This document shows positions 28,169 to 36,540 of a DNA stretch of 64,000 bases, one piece after another. A program made the translations under genes and the position numbers. The notes under the pieces were generated by a model. That model worked only from the letters and a program-made list of their open reading frames with translations, had not been told where the DNA came from and did no database searches. The stretch is taken from the NCBI RefSeq assembly GCF_017356035.1, contig NZ_JAFIQX010000001.1:496001-560000 (forward strand), read 5' to 3'. This DNA comes from Longitalea luteola (GTDB taxonomy: Bacteria > Bacteroidota > Bacteroidia > Chitinophagales > Chitinophagaceae). The number at the start of each line of letters is the position of its first letter. The first letter of the stretch is position 1.

Positions 28169-30313
28169 TTAATGTGGTGCATACGGAAAACTCAGGCCCT
28201 TGTAATATTCCAGTGTCCTGTTTGGTTTTTCATAACCTGCCGGAATAGGTTGCCGGGAAAAGGTTTGAAAATACAACAGGCAGGCATTGCGCCACCACAC
28301 GGCTTCCTGCTCCTGAATGGCCAGCAGTTGCCGCACTTCATTGAACCGCTCCTGATCGATATGGTCTTTCATCCGGTTCCAGGTGCGTTGCATCCAGCGC
28401 ACCGAATCAACGCCGCTGTAATATTTGTCGCACAGCGTCTCCCACAGGGTTTTGCCCGAGCGCATTTTATGATCCCAGGGTACATGGTGAAACCAGAGTA
28501 AAAATTGCTCAGGACAGGAATTCATATCTTCAAATTGTTGTCGCACGGCAGGCTGGTATTGCCCCAGTGCATTGCTGCCGGTGGCCGTACGGTTGAAGCC
28601 GATACCAACAGAATCTGCTTTATGAAAATAAGTCGGGTTCCAGTCGGCACGCGGGGCTTTGTCGTACCAGGGAGCAGGACCATAATGATGGCCGTACCCC
28701 ATGATATGATGCAAACCCAACGGTGTCATATAGTTGACCATGATCTCGCGCGAAGCGAGCATGATCTGCTGCACGGTATCGACAAATGCTTTTTTATTGG
28801 TGAAGGTTTGCCTGATCCATTCATTCGCGATCTGCGCGGGTGTAAGGGCAGGCTCCCAGGCTAACCGGCCTAATGCATACCAGTTGCTCTGGCCAAAGGG
28901 ATGTCCGGTCCAGTTGATATCGCTGCCAATATTGGAAACACCGGCCATGCCGGTGAGGGTATGTCCATCGGCTGAACCATCGATGATCCTGGCCACCGTA
29001 TCGCCGCTTCCTTTCGTGTGCGTATCGGCGTTCAGCACTTCGGTAAACAGGGGCGCAAGGTATACCAGGTGGGTGGCAAAGCCCATGTATTCCTGCGTAA
29101 GCTGGTATTCCATCATCAAAGGTGTTTTGGGCATAGCGCCAAAAAGAGGATGGAAAGGTTCGCGTGGCTGAAAATCGATGGGACCGTTCTTCACCTGTAT
29201 CAATACATTTTTCCAGAACTGTCCATCGAGCGGTTTGAATTCGTTATATGCTTGTTTGAAACGGTCTTCCGGCGATTCGTTGCTGTAAACGAAGGCGCGC
29301 CACATTACAATGCCTCCATGGGGAGCTACGGCATCGGCCAGCATATTGGCGCCATCGGCATGGGTGCGCTGGTAATTCTGCGGACCGGGTTGTCCTTCTG
29401 AATTGGCTTTTACCAGGAAGCCACCGAAGTCAGGAATATGCCGGTAGATCTCATTGGTCTTTTCTTTCCACCATTTTTGTACGTCGGGATCCAGCGGATC
29501 GGCTGTTTTCAGCCTGCCTATTTCAACCGGGGCGCTGAAGCGGGCCGTGAGATACACTTTGATATTATATTTCCGGAACACTTCCGCCAGGGCCGCTACT
29601 TTTTGCAGCCAGCTTTCGGTCAGGATCATGGCATTGGCGTTCACATTGGTAAGCACCGTACCGTTGATGCCGATGGAAGCATTGGCGCGCGCATAGTCAA
29701 CATAGCGTTGATCAATATAGCCGGGTAGCCGCTGCCAGTCCCAGATGGAATTGCCCGCATATCCCCGCTCCACCGTACGGTTCAGGTTATCCCAGTGGTT
29801 CAACAACCGAAGACGTATTTTGGGAGCACTGATAATATTCAGTTGCTGAATGGATTGATGGGTTTGCAGCAGGCGCAGAAAATGAAAGGCGCCATACAGG
29901 ATACCGGCTTCCTTGTTGCCTGTAATTAAGATTACATTTTTACCATCGTGACGTATCGTGCGAATGACGAACCCTTCTTCGCCCAAACTGGCCAGTGTGG
30001 TTTCACCTACCAGGGTACGAACAAATGGTAAATGTGTCGGCCGGCCCATCATGATCGTTCCATTGATGACTGCCATTTGCAGGGGAACCTTTTTGCCCAG
30101 CAATCCTGAAAGGCCGGCCTGCAATTCCTCGTGGGCGGCAATGAGCCTGCCATTGTCAGATGGACAACTGATACTGGTGATCTGTTGCCGGTACTGTTGT
30201 AAAAGGGAAGCATTGTCAATGGTATTGTACCGCAGCCATAAACGATAGCCGTTTTCTCCAAGTACAGAAACAGAGAGAAAAATACCAATAATAATTCCAG
30301 TCCATTTTTTCAT
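28169..30313 (-). CDS. GH67 alpha-glucuronidase
   Basis: 714 residues with a signal peptide-like N-terminus (MKKWTGIIIGIFLSVSVLG). All three family domains are present: N-terminal mixed domain, central (beta/alpha)8 barrel starting near HWDNLNRTVERGYAG, and a helical C-terminal domain. By comparison with the Cellvibrio enzyme, the acid is Glu306 in VKANSEGQPGP and the general-base pair is Asp380 (NGPIDFQPREP) and Glu408 (TQEYMGF); all are intact. It releases (4-O-methyl)glucuronate from the non-reducing-end xylose of xylo-oligosaccharides. Having GH67 and GH115 side by side covers both internal and terminal decorations. It is the gene directly after the LacI regulator on the minus strand. Confidence 0.96.
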   Translation of the reverse strand: MKKWTGIIIGIFLSVSVLGENGYRLWLRYNTIDNASLLQQYRQQITSISCPSDNGRLIAAHEELQAGLSGLLGKKVPLQMAVINGTIMMGRPTHLPFVRTLVGETTLASLGEEGFVIRTIRHDGKNVILITGNKEAGILYGAFHFLRLLQTHQSIQQLNIISAPKIRLRLLNHWDNLNRTVERGYAGNSIWDWQRLPGYIDQRYVDYARANASIGINGTVLTNVNANAMILTESWLQKVAALAEVFRKYNIKVYLTARFSAPVEIGRLKTADPLDPDVQKWWKEKTNEIYRHIPDFGGFLVKANSEGQPGPQNYQRTHADGANMLADAVAPHGGIVMWRAFVYSNESPEDRFKQAYNEFKPLDGQFWKNVLIQVKNGPIDFQPREPFHPLFGAMPKTPLMMEYQLTQEYMGFATHLVYLAPLFTEVLNADTHTKGSGDTVARIIDGSADGHTLTGMAGVSNIGSDINWTGHPFGQSNWYALGRLAWEPALTPAQIANEWIRQTFTNKKAFVDTVQQIMLASREIMVNYMTPLGLHHIMGYGHHYGPAPWYDKAPRADWNPTYFHKADSVGIGFNRTATGSNALGQYQPAVRQQFEDMNSCPEQFLLWFHHVPWDHKMRSGKTLWETLCDKYYSGVDSVRWMQRTWNRMKDHIDQERFNEVRQLLAIQEQEAVWWRNACLLYFQTFSRQPIPAGYEKPNRTLEYYKGLSFPYAPH

Positions 30314-30330
30314 ATGAATTCAAAGTTTCA

Positions 30331-30466
30331 GTTACCGGTTACCAGTTACCAGTCGCCGGGCCCTTATTGCAGATTGCAGTCACTCATTTAACTGCCCGGT
30401 ATGGGGAAACCAATAACCGGGAACTTTTGCCATTGCCAATTGCCAATTGTTTATTGCCAATTGTTC
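30331..30466. repeat. Heptad arrays between LacI and GH67 genes
   Basis: Left array 30331-30358 (GTTACCG, GTTACCA, GTTACCA, GTCGCCG). An inverse copy at about 30403-30425 reads GTTCCCGGTTATTGG on the minus strand. A second direct array of ATTGCCA-type units lies at 30432-30466, ending next to the LacI stop. The centre GGGCCCTTATTGCAG resembles the centres at 14780 and 33960. Confidence 0.7.
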
Positions 30467-30467
30467 T

Positions 30468-31508
30468 TTATTCGCTATCTGATATTATTTTTTGCGAAGA
30501 AGCCCTTATGATGAGTTCTGATCTTAATAATATGGTATTGGTGGCGTCAATGCTGTTCACGCCGTTTAAATGATTTATCAGACTGGCGGCTGCCATTTCT
30601 CCCATTTTATAACCGGGATAGTTGATCGTTGTCAGGTTCGGCTCGATGACCGTAGATACCGGGTCATTGTTAAAACCGACAAAAGCGATATCGGCCGGAA
30701 TGCGGATGCCTGCTTTTTTCAGGGCCATCATGCAGCCAACGGCACAGTTATCGTTCGCGGCAAAAACGGCATCGGGCAATGGGTTCATCTGTAATATGGT
30801 GGCTGCTGCCTGCACGCCCGCTTCCTGGCTCAGGTTATTGATCAGCAGGTATTTTTCATCAAAGGGAAGTTGATGATCGGCCAGCGCCTGTTTATAACCA
30901 GCCAGCCGGTCGATATATACGTTTCGTTTTGGCGTGGCTGTAATATGAACGATGTGACGGCAACCCTGCGCTATGAGGTGACTGGTAGCTTCATAAGCGC
31001 TTTTGCGGTTGTCGATCAATACACTGGTGCATTCAGGATGATCAGTAACGCGATCGAAAAAAATGAGGGGGATGTTCTTTTTAATGAACTGGTCAAAATG
31101 CGAAATATCGTCGGTATCGTAAGCGAGTGACACCAGCATGCCGTCAACCCGGTTATTGAACATGGTTTTGGCGTTCGTTATTTCTTTACCTGCTGTTTCA
31201 GACGACTGGCTGATAATAAGGGTATAGCCCTCGTTGTTGGCAACGCTTTCGATACCCGCTATCACCGTACTCATGAAGTAGCTGTTGAGCCGCGGAACAA
31301 TTACACCGATGGTATAGGTGCGCTGTTCCCGAAGATTGCGGGCGAAGTGGTTATACCGATAGCCCATTTCTTCAGCCAGATCGAAGATCTTCTTCTTGGT
31401 TTTCTTGCTTACGACCGGGTCGTCTTTCAAAGCCCGGCTTACAGTAGCTATAGAGACGTTCAACTTACGAGCGAGGTCGTAAATTGTCACTTCTTTGGGT
31501 TTTGTCAT
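30468..31508 (-). CDS. LacI-family transcriptional regulator
   Basis: 346 residues. The N-terminal helix-turn-helix VTIYDLARKLNVSIATVSRALKDDP with the hinge GYRYNHFARNLR is classical LacI. The effector domain (about 62-340) is a periplasmic-binding-protein fold with TIGVIVPRLNSYFMSTVIAGIE, DRVTDHPECTSVLIDN and FVGFNNDP. It likely responds to a uronate or xylo-oligosaccharide derivative and controls the glucuronoxylan genes. Two sequences with LacI operator character lie in its own upstream region (31508-31521 and 31563-31582), pointing to autoregulation. Ligand not determinable from sequence. Confidence 0.95.
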   Translation of the reverse strand: MTKPKEVTIYDLARKLNVSIATVSRALKDDPVVSKKTKKKIFDLAEEMGYRYNHFARNLREQRTYTIGVIVPRLNSYFMSTVIAGIESVANNEGYTLIISQSSETAGKEITNAKTMFNNRVDGMLVSLAYDTDDISHFDQFIKKNIPLIFFDRVTDHPECTSVLIDNRKSAYEATSHLIAQGCRHIVHITATPKRNVYIDRLAGYKQALADHQLPFDEKYLLINNLSQEAGVQAAATILQMNPLPDAVFAANDNCAVGCMMALKKAGIRIPADIAFVGFNNDPVSTVIEPNLTTINYPGYKMGEMAAASLINHLNGVNSIDATNTILLRSELIIRASSQKIISDSE

Positions 31509-31521
31509 ACAATCGCTTACA
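31508..31521. promoter_or_regulatory. Second, weaker LacI-type operator candidate overlapping the lacI-type start codon
   Basis: On the minus strand the sequence is TGTAAGCGATTGTA. It keeps the TGTAAnCGnTT core of the stronger site 42 bp upstream but has two mismatches in the distal half. Its position on the start codon would block the leader of the regulator gene. Confidence 0.35.
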
Positions 31522-31562
31522 TATATGATAGTAAAGGTAAAATAAAATTATTTTTAAAAAAA

Positions 31563-31582
31563 CAATGTAATCGGTTACATTG
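31563..31582. promoter_or_regulatory. LacI-type operator candidate
   Basis: CAATGTAATCGGTTACATTG: perfect 8-bp arms CAATGTAA and TTACATTG around a central four bases containing CG, the usual form of LacI-family sites. It is 55 bp upstream of the LacI gene and on the side of the divergent esterase-uxuA unit. Confidence 0.65.
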
Positions 31583-32001
31583 ATGCATTTTTCTCTCTAA
31601 ATTAGTGTCGACAATTGCGTATCAATTGGTTGCCATGTTAATAAAAACGTTTGAAAACAAGGTTTCACCTACAAATTGTCGCAATAAAGACGGAAAGTGC
31701 GGCAGGAAGTTACAACCAGCGGGTAGCTTGCTCCGGACTTTCTTGTTTAATGGTTGTGGTGAAGGGCCAGTGGGCGAACAGCAGTTGGCAATTGGCCTTC
31801 AGCAAGGCTTCGGCGGGACGAGTTGGCAGTTTGCTGTAAGTTTGAGACCGTGCAAGTTCAGTATTAGTTTCATAAGCAGCGAGCCACTCACCTCGCCTGC
31901 GCTGTCGCTACCGACGGGCAAGCATTCACCATTCACCATTCACCATTGACCATTGACCATTCACCAACTATAAACTATAAACTGTGAACCTGGTATCAAC
32001 G
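31583..32001. other. 419-bp leader region before the esterase gene, with repeat core and heptad array
   Basis: No credible gene. Bases 31881-31920 form a GC-rich core that recurs in inverse orientation at 48805-48852 (31 of the first 36 aligned bases identical). Immediately after, 31923-31985 is a run of nine 7-bp units: CATTCAC three times, CATTGAC twice, CATTCAC, CAACTAT, AAACTAT, AAACTGT. The array touches the GTG at 31984, an alternative start of the esterase frame. Confidence 0.7.
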
Positions 32002-33930
32002 ATGATCCGTTACTTACACATACTGATAGCAAGCTTCCTTTGCATGCGCGGCACCGCCCAGATACGGCTTCCACGTTTGATCAGCGATAACATGGTGCTG
32101 CAGCGGGACACTAAACTTAAGATCTGGGGCTGGGCTTCCATAGGTGAAAAGGTAAACGTCCGCTTTAACAATAAAACGTACACTGCCACCACGGGTAAAG
32201 ACAGCAGTTGGTCAGTCGTGTTACCGGCCCAACAGGCAGGCGGCCCCTACAATATGGAGATCAGTGGCAACAACAATATAGTCATCAGGAATATCCTCAT
32301 CGGCGATGTATGGGTTTGTTCGGGCCAGTCGAATATGGAGTTACCGATGGAGCGGGTAAAGGAAAAGTATGCAACCGTGATTGCGCAGGCAACGAATCCC
32401 GCCATCAGGCAATTCAATGTAGCTACTACTTATGATTTTCAAAAAACACGTACCGATCTTGAATCGGGCAGCTGGCAACCGGCCGATCCGCAAACGGTAT
32501 TACAGTTCACGGCTGTAGGCTATTTTTTTGCTAAAGCCCTGTATGAAAAGTACCGCATCCCTATTGGGTTGATAAAAGCCAGTGTGGGTGGCTCACCTGC
32601 TGAGGCCTGGTTAACGGAAAACGCCTTAAAGGCTTTTCCGCGACACCTGGAAACGCTGGCGAAGTATAAACGCCCCGCGTATCTCGATAGCATCCGGAAC
32701 CATGACAAAGAGATTCGCGATAACTGGTACAAGAACATCTGGGTACAGGATAAAGGATTACATGATACAAAACCCTGGTATGATCCCAGCGTTAATACGA
32801 GCGACTGGAAAACCATGCCCGTACCCGCATTTTGGGATGAGCATGGTTTGAAAGGCGTGCATGGAGTCGTGTGGTTCAAAAAAGAAATAGAGGTGCCTGC
32901 TTCCATGGCGAACAGGCCGGCGAAACTGCTGTTGGGAAGAATTGTAGACCAGGACTCTGTGTTTGTAAATGGCCGCTTTGCCGGCACCATCGGTTATCAA
33001 TACCCGCCCCGGCGATACGAATTGCCAGCAGGTTTGTTACAGCCCGGCAAGAATACGATCGTAGTGCGGGTGATCAATAATGCCGGCCGCGGTGGGTTCA
33101 TTACTGATAAACCCTACCAGTTGACGGTGGGCGATCAAACAATTCCGCTGACCGGCGACTGGCAATTTGCATTGGGCACTACCGCCTCGCCCTTACCACC
33201 AGCCACTTTCTTTCAGTATCAGCCGACCGGACTATTCAATGCCATGATTGCTCCCATGTTGAATTATCGGATCAAAGGCGTCATCTGGTACCAGGGTGAA
33301 AGCAATGCCGGCAGGCCTGCTGAATACCGTACCTTATTTCCGGCTGTGATCAATACCTGGCGGCAGGAATGGAAACAGGGAAATTTCCCCTTCCTGTTTG
33401 TGCAGCTGGCAAATTATATGGAAACTAAAAAGGAACCCGGTGAAAGCAGCTGGGCCATGACGAGAGAAGCGCAGTTGAAAACCCTGGCTTTGCCCAACAC
33501 CGGCATGGCGGTGATCACTGACGCAGGCGAATGGAACGATATTCACCCGCTGAACAAAGAGGATGTGGGTAAAAGGCTGGCCTTATGGGCACAGCGGCAG
33601 GCGTATGGCGACAAGAAAGTAGTATATTCCGGACCGTTATACCAGTCCATGAAGATCGATGGTAAAAAGGTCATCCTGCAGTTTACGAGCACCGGCAGCG
33701 GCCTGATGGCAAAAGGCGGCAGCGAGTTAAAGTATTTTGCTATTGCAGGAGCCGATAAAAAATTTGTATGGGCCAAAGCCACGATTGAAGGCAATAAAGT
33801 TATTGTTTGGAGCGACCAGGTGCCGTCGCCCGTAGCAGTACGTTACGCCTGGGCCGATAATCCCGAAGGAGCCAATTTGTATAATAAAGAAGGATTGCCG
33901 GCATCGCCGTTCAGGACGGATGAGTGGTGA
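32002..33930 (+). CDS. Sialate O-acetylesterase-type SGNH esterase, probable acetylxylan deacetylase
   Basis: The frame is open from a GTG at 31984; I prefer the ATG at 32002 (642 residues), which gives signal peptide MIRYLHILIASFLCMRGTAQ. SGNH features: block I VWVCSGQSNMELPM (nucleophile Ser), block III IKGVIWYQGESNAG, and the catalytic DIHP (Asp/His) in NDIHPLNKEDVG. A galactose-binding-like jelly-roll insert occupies about 265-380 (WFKKEIEVP...VDQDSVFVNGRFAGT), as in many Bacteroidetes members. Family members remove acetyl groups from sialic acid or from xylan. With GH10/GH67/GH115 around, deacetylation of acetylated glucuronoxylan is the likely role. Followed by uxuA across a heptad-rich gap. 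Confidence 0.9.
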   Translation: MIRYLHILIASFLCMRGTAQIRLPRLISDNMVLQRDTKLKIWGWASIGEKVNVRFNNKTYTATTGKDSSWSVVLPAQQAGGPYNMEISGNNNIVIRNILIGDVWVCSGQSNMELPMERVKEKYATVIAQATNPAIRQFNVATTYDFQKTRTDLESGSWQPADPQTVLQFTAVGYFFAKALYEKYRIPIGLIKASVGGSPAEAWLTENALKAFPRHLETLAKYKRPAYLDSIRNHDKEIRDNWYKNIWVQDKGLHDTKPWYDPSVNTSDWKTMPVPAFWDEHGLKGVHGVVWFKKEIEVPASMANRPAKLLLGRIVDQDSVFVNGRFAGTIGYQYPPRRYELPAGLLQPGKNTIVVRVINNAGRGGFITDKPYQLTVGDQTIPLTGDWQFALGTTASPLPPATFFQYQPTGLFNAMIAPMLNYRIKGVIWYQGESNAGRPAEYRTLFPAVINTWRQEWKQGNFPFLFVQLANYMETKKEPGESSWAMTREAQLKTLALPNTGMAVITDAGEWNDIHPLNKEDVGKRLALWAQRQAYGDKKVVYSGPLYQSMKIDGKKVILQFTSTGSGLMAKGGSELKYFAIAGADKKFVWAKATIEGNKVIVWSDQVPSPVAVRYAWADNPEGANLYNKEGLPASPFRTDEW

Positions 33931-33938
33931 GGTCAATT

Positions 33939-34083
33939 GTTCCCGGTTCCCGGTTACCAGGCCTTTAATGCAGCATGGCTGCCAATACTCAGCCTGCCAT
34001 GGGTTTGTGCCCCGGCAACTGGTAACTGGTAACAGGTAACTGAATTTCCTGTAACCTGCAACATGAAACCTGTAACTGTAACT
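33939..34083. repeat. Inverse heptad arrays between esterase and uxuA
   Basis: Left array 33939-33959 (GTTCCCG, GTTCCCG, GTTACCA). Right array 34014-34083, ten units in register (GGCAACT, GGTAACT, GGTAACA, GGTAACT, GAATTTC, CTGTAAC, CTGCAAC, ATGAAAC, CTGTAAC, TGTAACT), inverse to the left. Centre GGCCTTTAATGCAGCATGGC resembles that at 14780. Confidence 0.8.
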
Positions 34084-34118
34084 TAGATCCTCAAATAACC
34101 ACTTAAGATAGACTTTCT

Positions 34119-35288
34119 ATGGAGTATACTATGCGTTGGTTCGGGCCTAATGATCCCGTTCCCTTACAACATATTCGTCAGGCAGGATGTACCGGGGTGG
34201 TAACCGCATTACACCACATACCGGTTGGTGATGTCTGGACCATAGACGAGATCAACAAACGAAAGAATATGATCGAGACAGCCGGTATGAGCTGGACGGT
34301 CATTGAAAGCCTGCCCGTACATGAAGACATTAAAAAGCAAACCGGTAATTACAAACAGTATATTCAGCACTACCAGCAAAGCCTGCGTAATGTAGCGGCT
34401 TGCGGCCTGAAGGTGGTCACCTATAATTTCATGCCCATACTGGATTGGGTACGTACCGATATTGATTACGAAATGCCCGATGGCAGCAAGGCATTGTATT
34501 TCGAACGGCTGGCCTTTATTGCCTTTGATGTGTTCATGCTGGAAAGACCAGGTGCTGAAAAAGAATATACAAAGGAAGAACTTACTGCTGCGCGAAATTA
34601 CCTCGATACCATATCCCCTCAAAAAAAGGAAACCCTGTACCGTAATGCGCTGCTGGGGCTGCCGGGCAGTGATGAACCATTTACCAAAGAGCAGGTGCTG
34701 GCCGCATTAAAAACGTATCATCACATTGATGCCAGGAAGTTAAAAGAGCATTTGTTTTATTTTCTGCAACAGGTAGTTCCGGTAGCAGAAGAATGCGGGC
34801 TGAAAATGGCGATCCATCCGGATGATCCGCCGTACCCGGTGCTGGGGCTGCCCCGCATCATGAGCACAGAGCAGGATGTAAAGGATCTGCTGCAGGCTGT
34901 ACCTGCAAAAGCAAACGGCCTGTGTTTCTGCACCGGCTCGTTCGGGGTGCGGGCAGACAATGATCTGGCAGGCATGGTTCAACGTTATGGCGATTTTATT
35001 CATTTCGTTCACCTGCGCAGCACTAAACGCGACGGCGCCGGCAATTTTTTCGAAGCCGACCACCTTGCAGGTGACGTGGATATGTATGCGGTGATCAAAG
35101 AACTGGTGCTGGTTATGCGAAGGCGAGGCGTTTCACTGCCTATGCGCCCCGATCATGGCCACCAGATGCTCGATGATCTGAAAAAAACAACCTACCCGGG
35201 CTACAGCGCCATCGGCCGTTTGCGCGGACTGGCAGAATTGCGGGGTTTGGAACTGGGCATTGTTAGAAGTCTGAAGCCGGAGGTCTGA
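34119..35288 (+). CDS. uxuA: Mannonate dehydratase
   Basis: 389 residues, cytoplasmic, full length for UxuA. The start [23 protein letters not shown] is the family N-terminus; further signatures are [81 protein letters not shown] and [13 protein letters not shown], which include the metal-binding His/Cys/Asp residues. It dehydrates D-mannonate to 2-keto-3-deoxy-D-gluconate (EC 4.2.1.8) and so places glucuronate catabolism in this locus. The last codons (S-L-K-P-E-V-stop) are themselves the first units of a heptad array, so the C-terminus has been replaced or extended by repeat sequence. Confidence 0.96.
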   Translation: MEYTMRWFGPNDPVPLQHIRQAGCTGVVTALHHIPVGDVWTIDEINKRKNMIETAGMSWTVIESLPVHEDIKKQTGNYKQYIQHYQQSLRNVAACGLKVVTYNFMPILDWVRTDIDYEMPDGSKALYFERLAFIAFDVFMLERPGAEKEYTKEELTAARNYLDTISPQKKETLYRNALLGLPGSDEPFTKEQVLAALKTYHHIDARKLKEHLFYFLQQVVPVAEECGLKMAIHPDDPPYPVLGLPRIMSTEQDVKDLLQAVPAKANGLCFCTGSFGVRADNDLAGMVQRYGDFIHFVHLRSTKRDGAGNFFEADHLAGDVDMYAVIKELVLVMRRRGVSLPMRPDHGHQMLDDLKKTTYPGYSAIGRLRGLAELRGLELGIVRSLKPEV

Positions 35289-35389
35289 AGTCTGAAGCCG
35301 GAGGTCTGAAGTCGGAAGTCTGAAGTCTGAAATTAGAAGGAGATTTTAAAATAAGATATTCTCTGACTTCTGACATCAGGCTTCTGACT
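35268..35389. repeat. Heptad arrays overlapping the 3' end of uxuA
   Basis: Left array 35268-35337, ten units in register: AGTCTGA, AGCCGGA, GGTCTGA, AGTCTGA, AGCCGGA, GGTCTGA, AGTCGGA, AGTCTGA twice, AATTAGA. The uxuA stop codon (35286-35288) is inside it. The right array 35362-35389 (TCTGACT, TCTGACA, TCAGGCT, TCTGACT) is the inverse type (AGTCAGA on the minus strand), giving a hairpin around a 24-bp centre. Confidence 0.85.
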
Positions 35390-35457
35390 TCGTGTATTGG
35401 CATAATTTTTTAAGACATTTCCCGAAGATACCTTATGTTCTCACCATTGGATTGTTT

Positions 35458-36453
35458 ATGAGGCGCCTACTTAGATATGGTATTTTATGGTGGATGCTGT
35501 TACCACTGCCATTTGCGGCAGAAGCCCAAAAGGAGCTGTTTAAAAAAATGGACAGTTTAAGCCGCATCCCTCCTTACTTAAAACGAGGCAACAAGGACAG
35601 TATAAGGCGCGAATTCTACAATCAAACCACAAAGATCACCTTCCCCGTTTACTGGAAATTACTGGCCAGTGATCTGAAACAACAGGTTACCTCGCCATTT
35701 TATGCAAAACCACGGTTGTGGTACCGGACAGCCGCAGTAGCAGGCGTTACTGCCGGCGTATTGTTGCTGGATGTACCCATCAGCCGGAATGCAGTGGACT
35801 GGCGGAAGAATAGTACTACCCTGGTGAGCACCAGTAAATATATAACCCGCTTTGGCGGCGCTTATGAGGTGTATACCCTGGCTGCGCTGGGAACGTATGG
35901 TTGGCTCTTTAAGAACGAAAAAATAAAGACCACCACCTTGCTGGCTACACAGGCATATATTACCTCTGCGGTGATCTTTGAAGCAGCCAAGTTTTTATCG
36001 GGCAGGCAGCGGCCCTATTATTACGATCCTGAAACCAACACAAACAGTCCGGCCTGGCATGGCCCCTTTTACCAGTTCAGGAAAGATGAGAACGGCAACC
36101 GGCCGGATAGTTATTCGTATACCTCCTTTCCATCCGGGCATACCTGTCTGGCCTTTGCAGCAGCTACTGTATACGCCATGGAATACAGCGACCGGCCACT
36201 GGTGAAGATCTCTGCATATACTGCGGCGTCTTTAATTGGTTTAAGCCGGATCACCGAAAACAAGCACTGGGCTTCCGATGTATTGATAGGTGGCATTCTG
36301 GGCCATTTGATCGGCCGCCAGGTGGTCAATAACTATCACCGTTATGCCAAGCTGAAATCGGAAGAGGCCGCTAAAAACAGGAACACACTCACGTTTGCCC
36401 CGCAATTTCAATTCGGGCGCTGGCTGCCTGGTGTTGTGTATACGTTCAATTAA
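35458..36453 (+). CDS. PAP2-family membrane-associated phosphatase
   Basis: Start taken at the ATG at 35458 (331 residues) with signal peptide MRRLLRYGILWWMLLPLPFAAEAQ; a GTG at 35392 in the repeat region is less likely. The three PAP2 acid-phosphatase motifs are complete: KFLSGRQRP, SFPSGHTCLAFAAA and SRITENKHWASDVLIGG. Several hydrophobic stretches (about 90-110, 150-180, 235-265) fit a membrane-associated phosphatase acting on lipid pyrophosphates or phosphatidic-acid-like substrates. It follows uxuA on the same strand but has no obvious role in xylan use. Convergent with GH89, with a hairpin-forming octad element between the two genes. Confidence 0.9.
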   Translation: MRRLLRYGILWWMLLPLPFAAEAQKELFKKMDSLSRIPPYLKRGNKDSIRREFYNQTTKITFPVYWKLLASDLKQQVTSPFYAKPRLWYRTAAVAGVTAGVLLLDVPISRNAVDWRKNSTTLVSTSKYITRFGGAYEVYTLAALGTYGWLFKNEKIKTTTLLATQAYITSAVIFEAAKFLSGRQRPYYYDPETNTNSPAWHGPFYQFRKDENGNRPDSYSYTSFPSGHTCLAFAAATVYAMEYSDRPLVKISAYTAASLIGLSRITENKHWASDVLIGGILGHLIGRQVVNNYHRYAKLKSEEAAKNRNTLTFAPQFQFGRWLPGVVYTFN

Positions 36454-36457
36454 ATCT

Positions 36458-36540
36458 AAGTTATTGAGTTCATAAGTTATTAAGTTTAAAAACAGTCAAG
36501 TCGGGGTTGAATAACTAAATAACTGAATAACTGAACAACT
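36458..36540. repeat. Inverse octad arrays between convergent genes
   Basis: Left units AAGTTATT, GAGTTCAT, AAGTTATT, AAGTTTAA (36458-36489). Right units GAATAACT, AAATAACT, GAATAACT, GAACAACT (36509-36540), whose inverse is AGTTATTC. The arms pair in 8-bp register around a 19-bp loop, and the GH89 stop codon (36539-36541) lies at the outer edge. The position between two converging stops suggests a two-way transcription stop. Confidence 0.8.
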
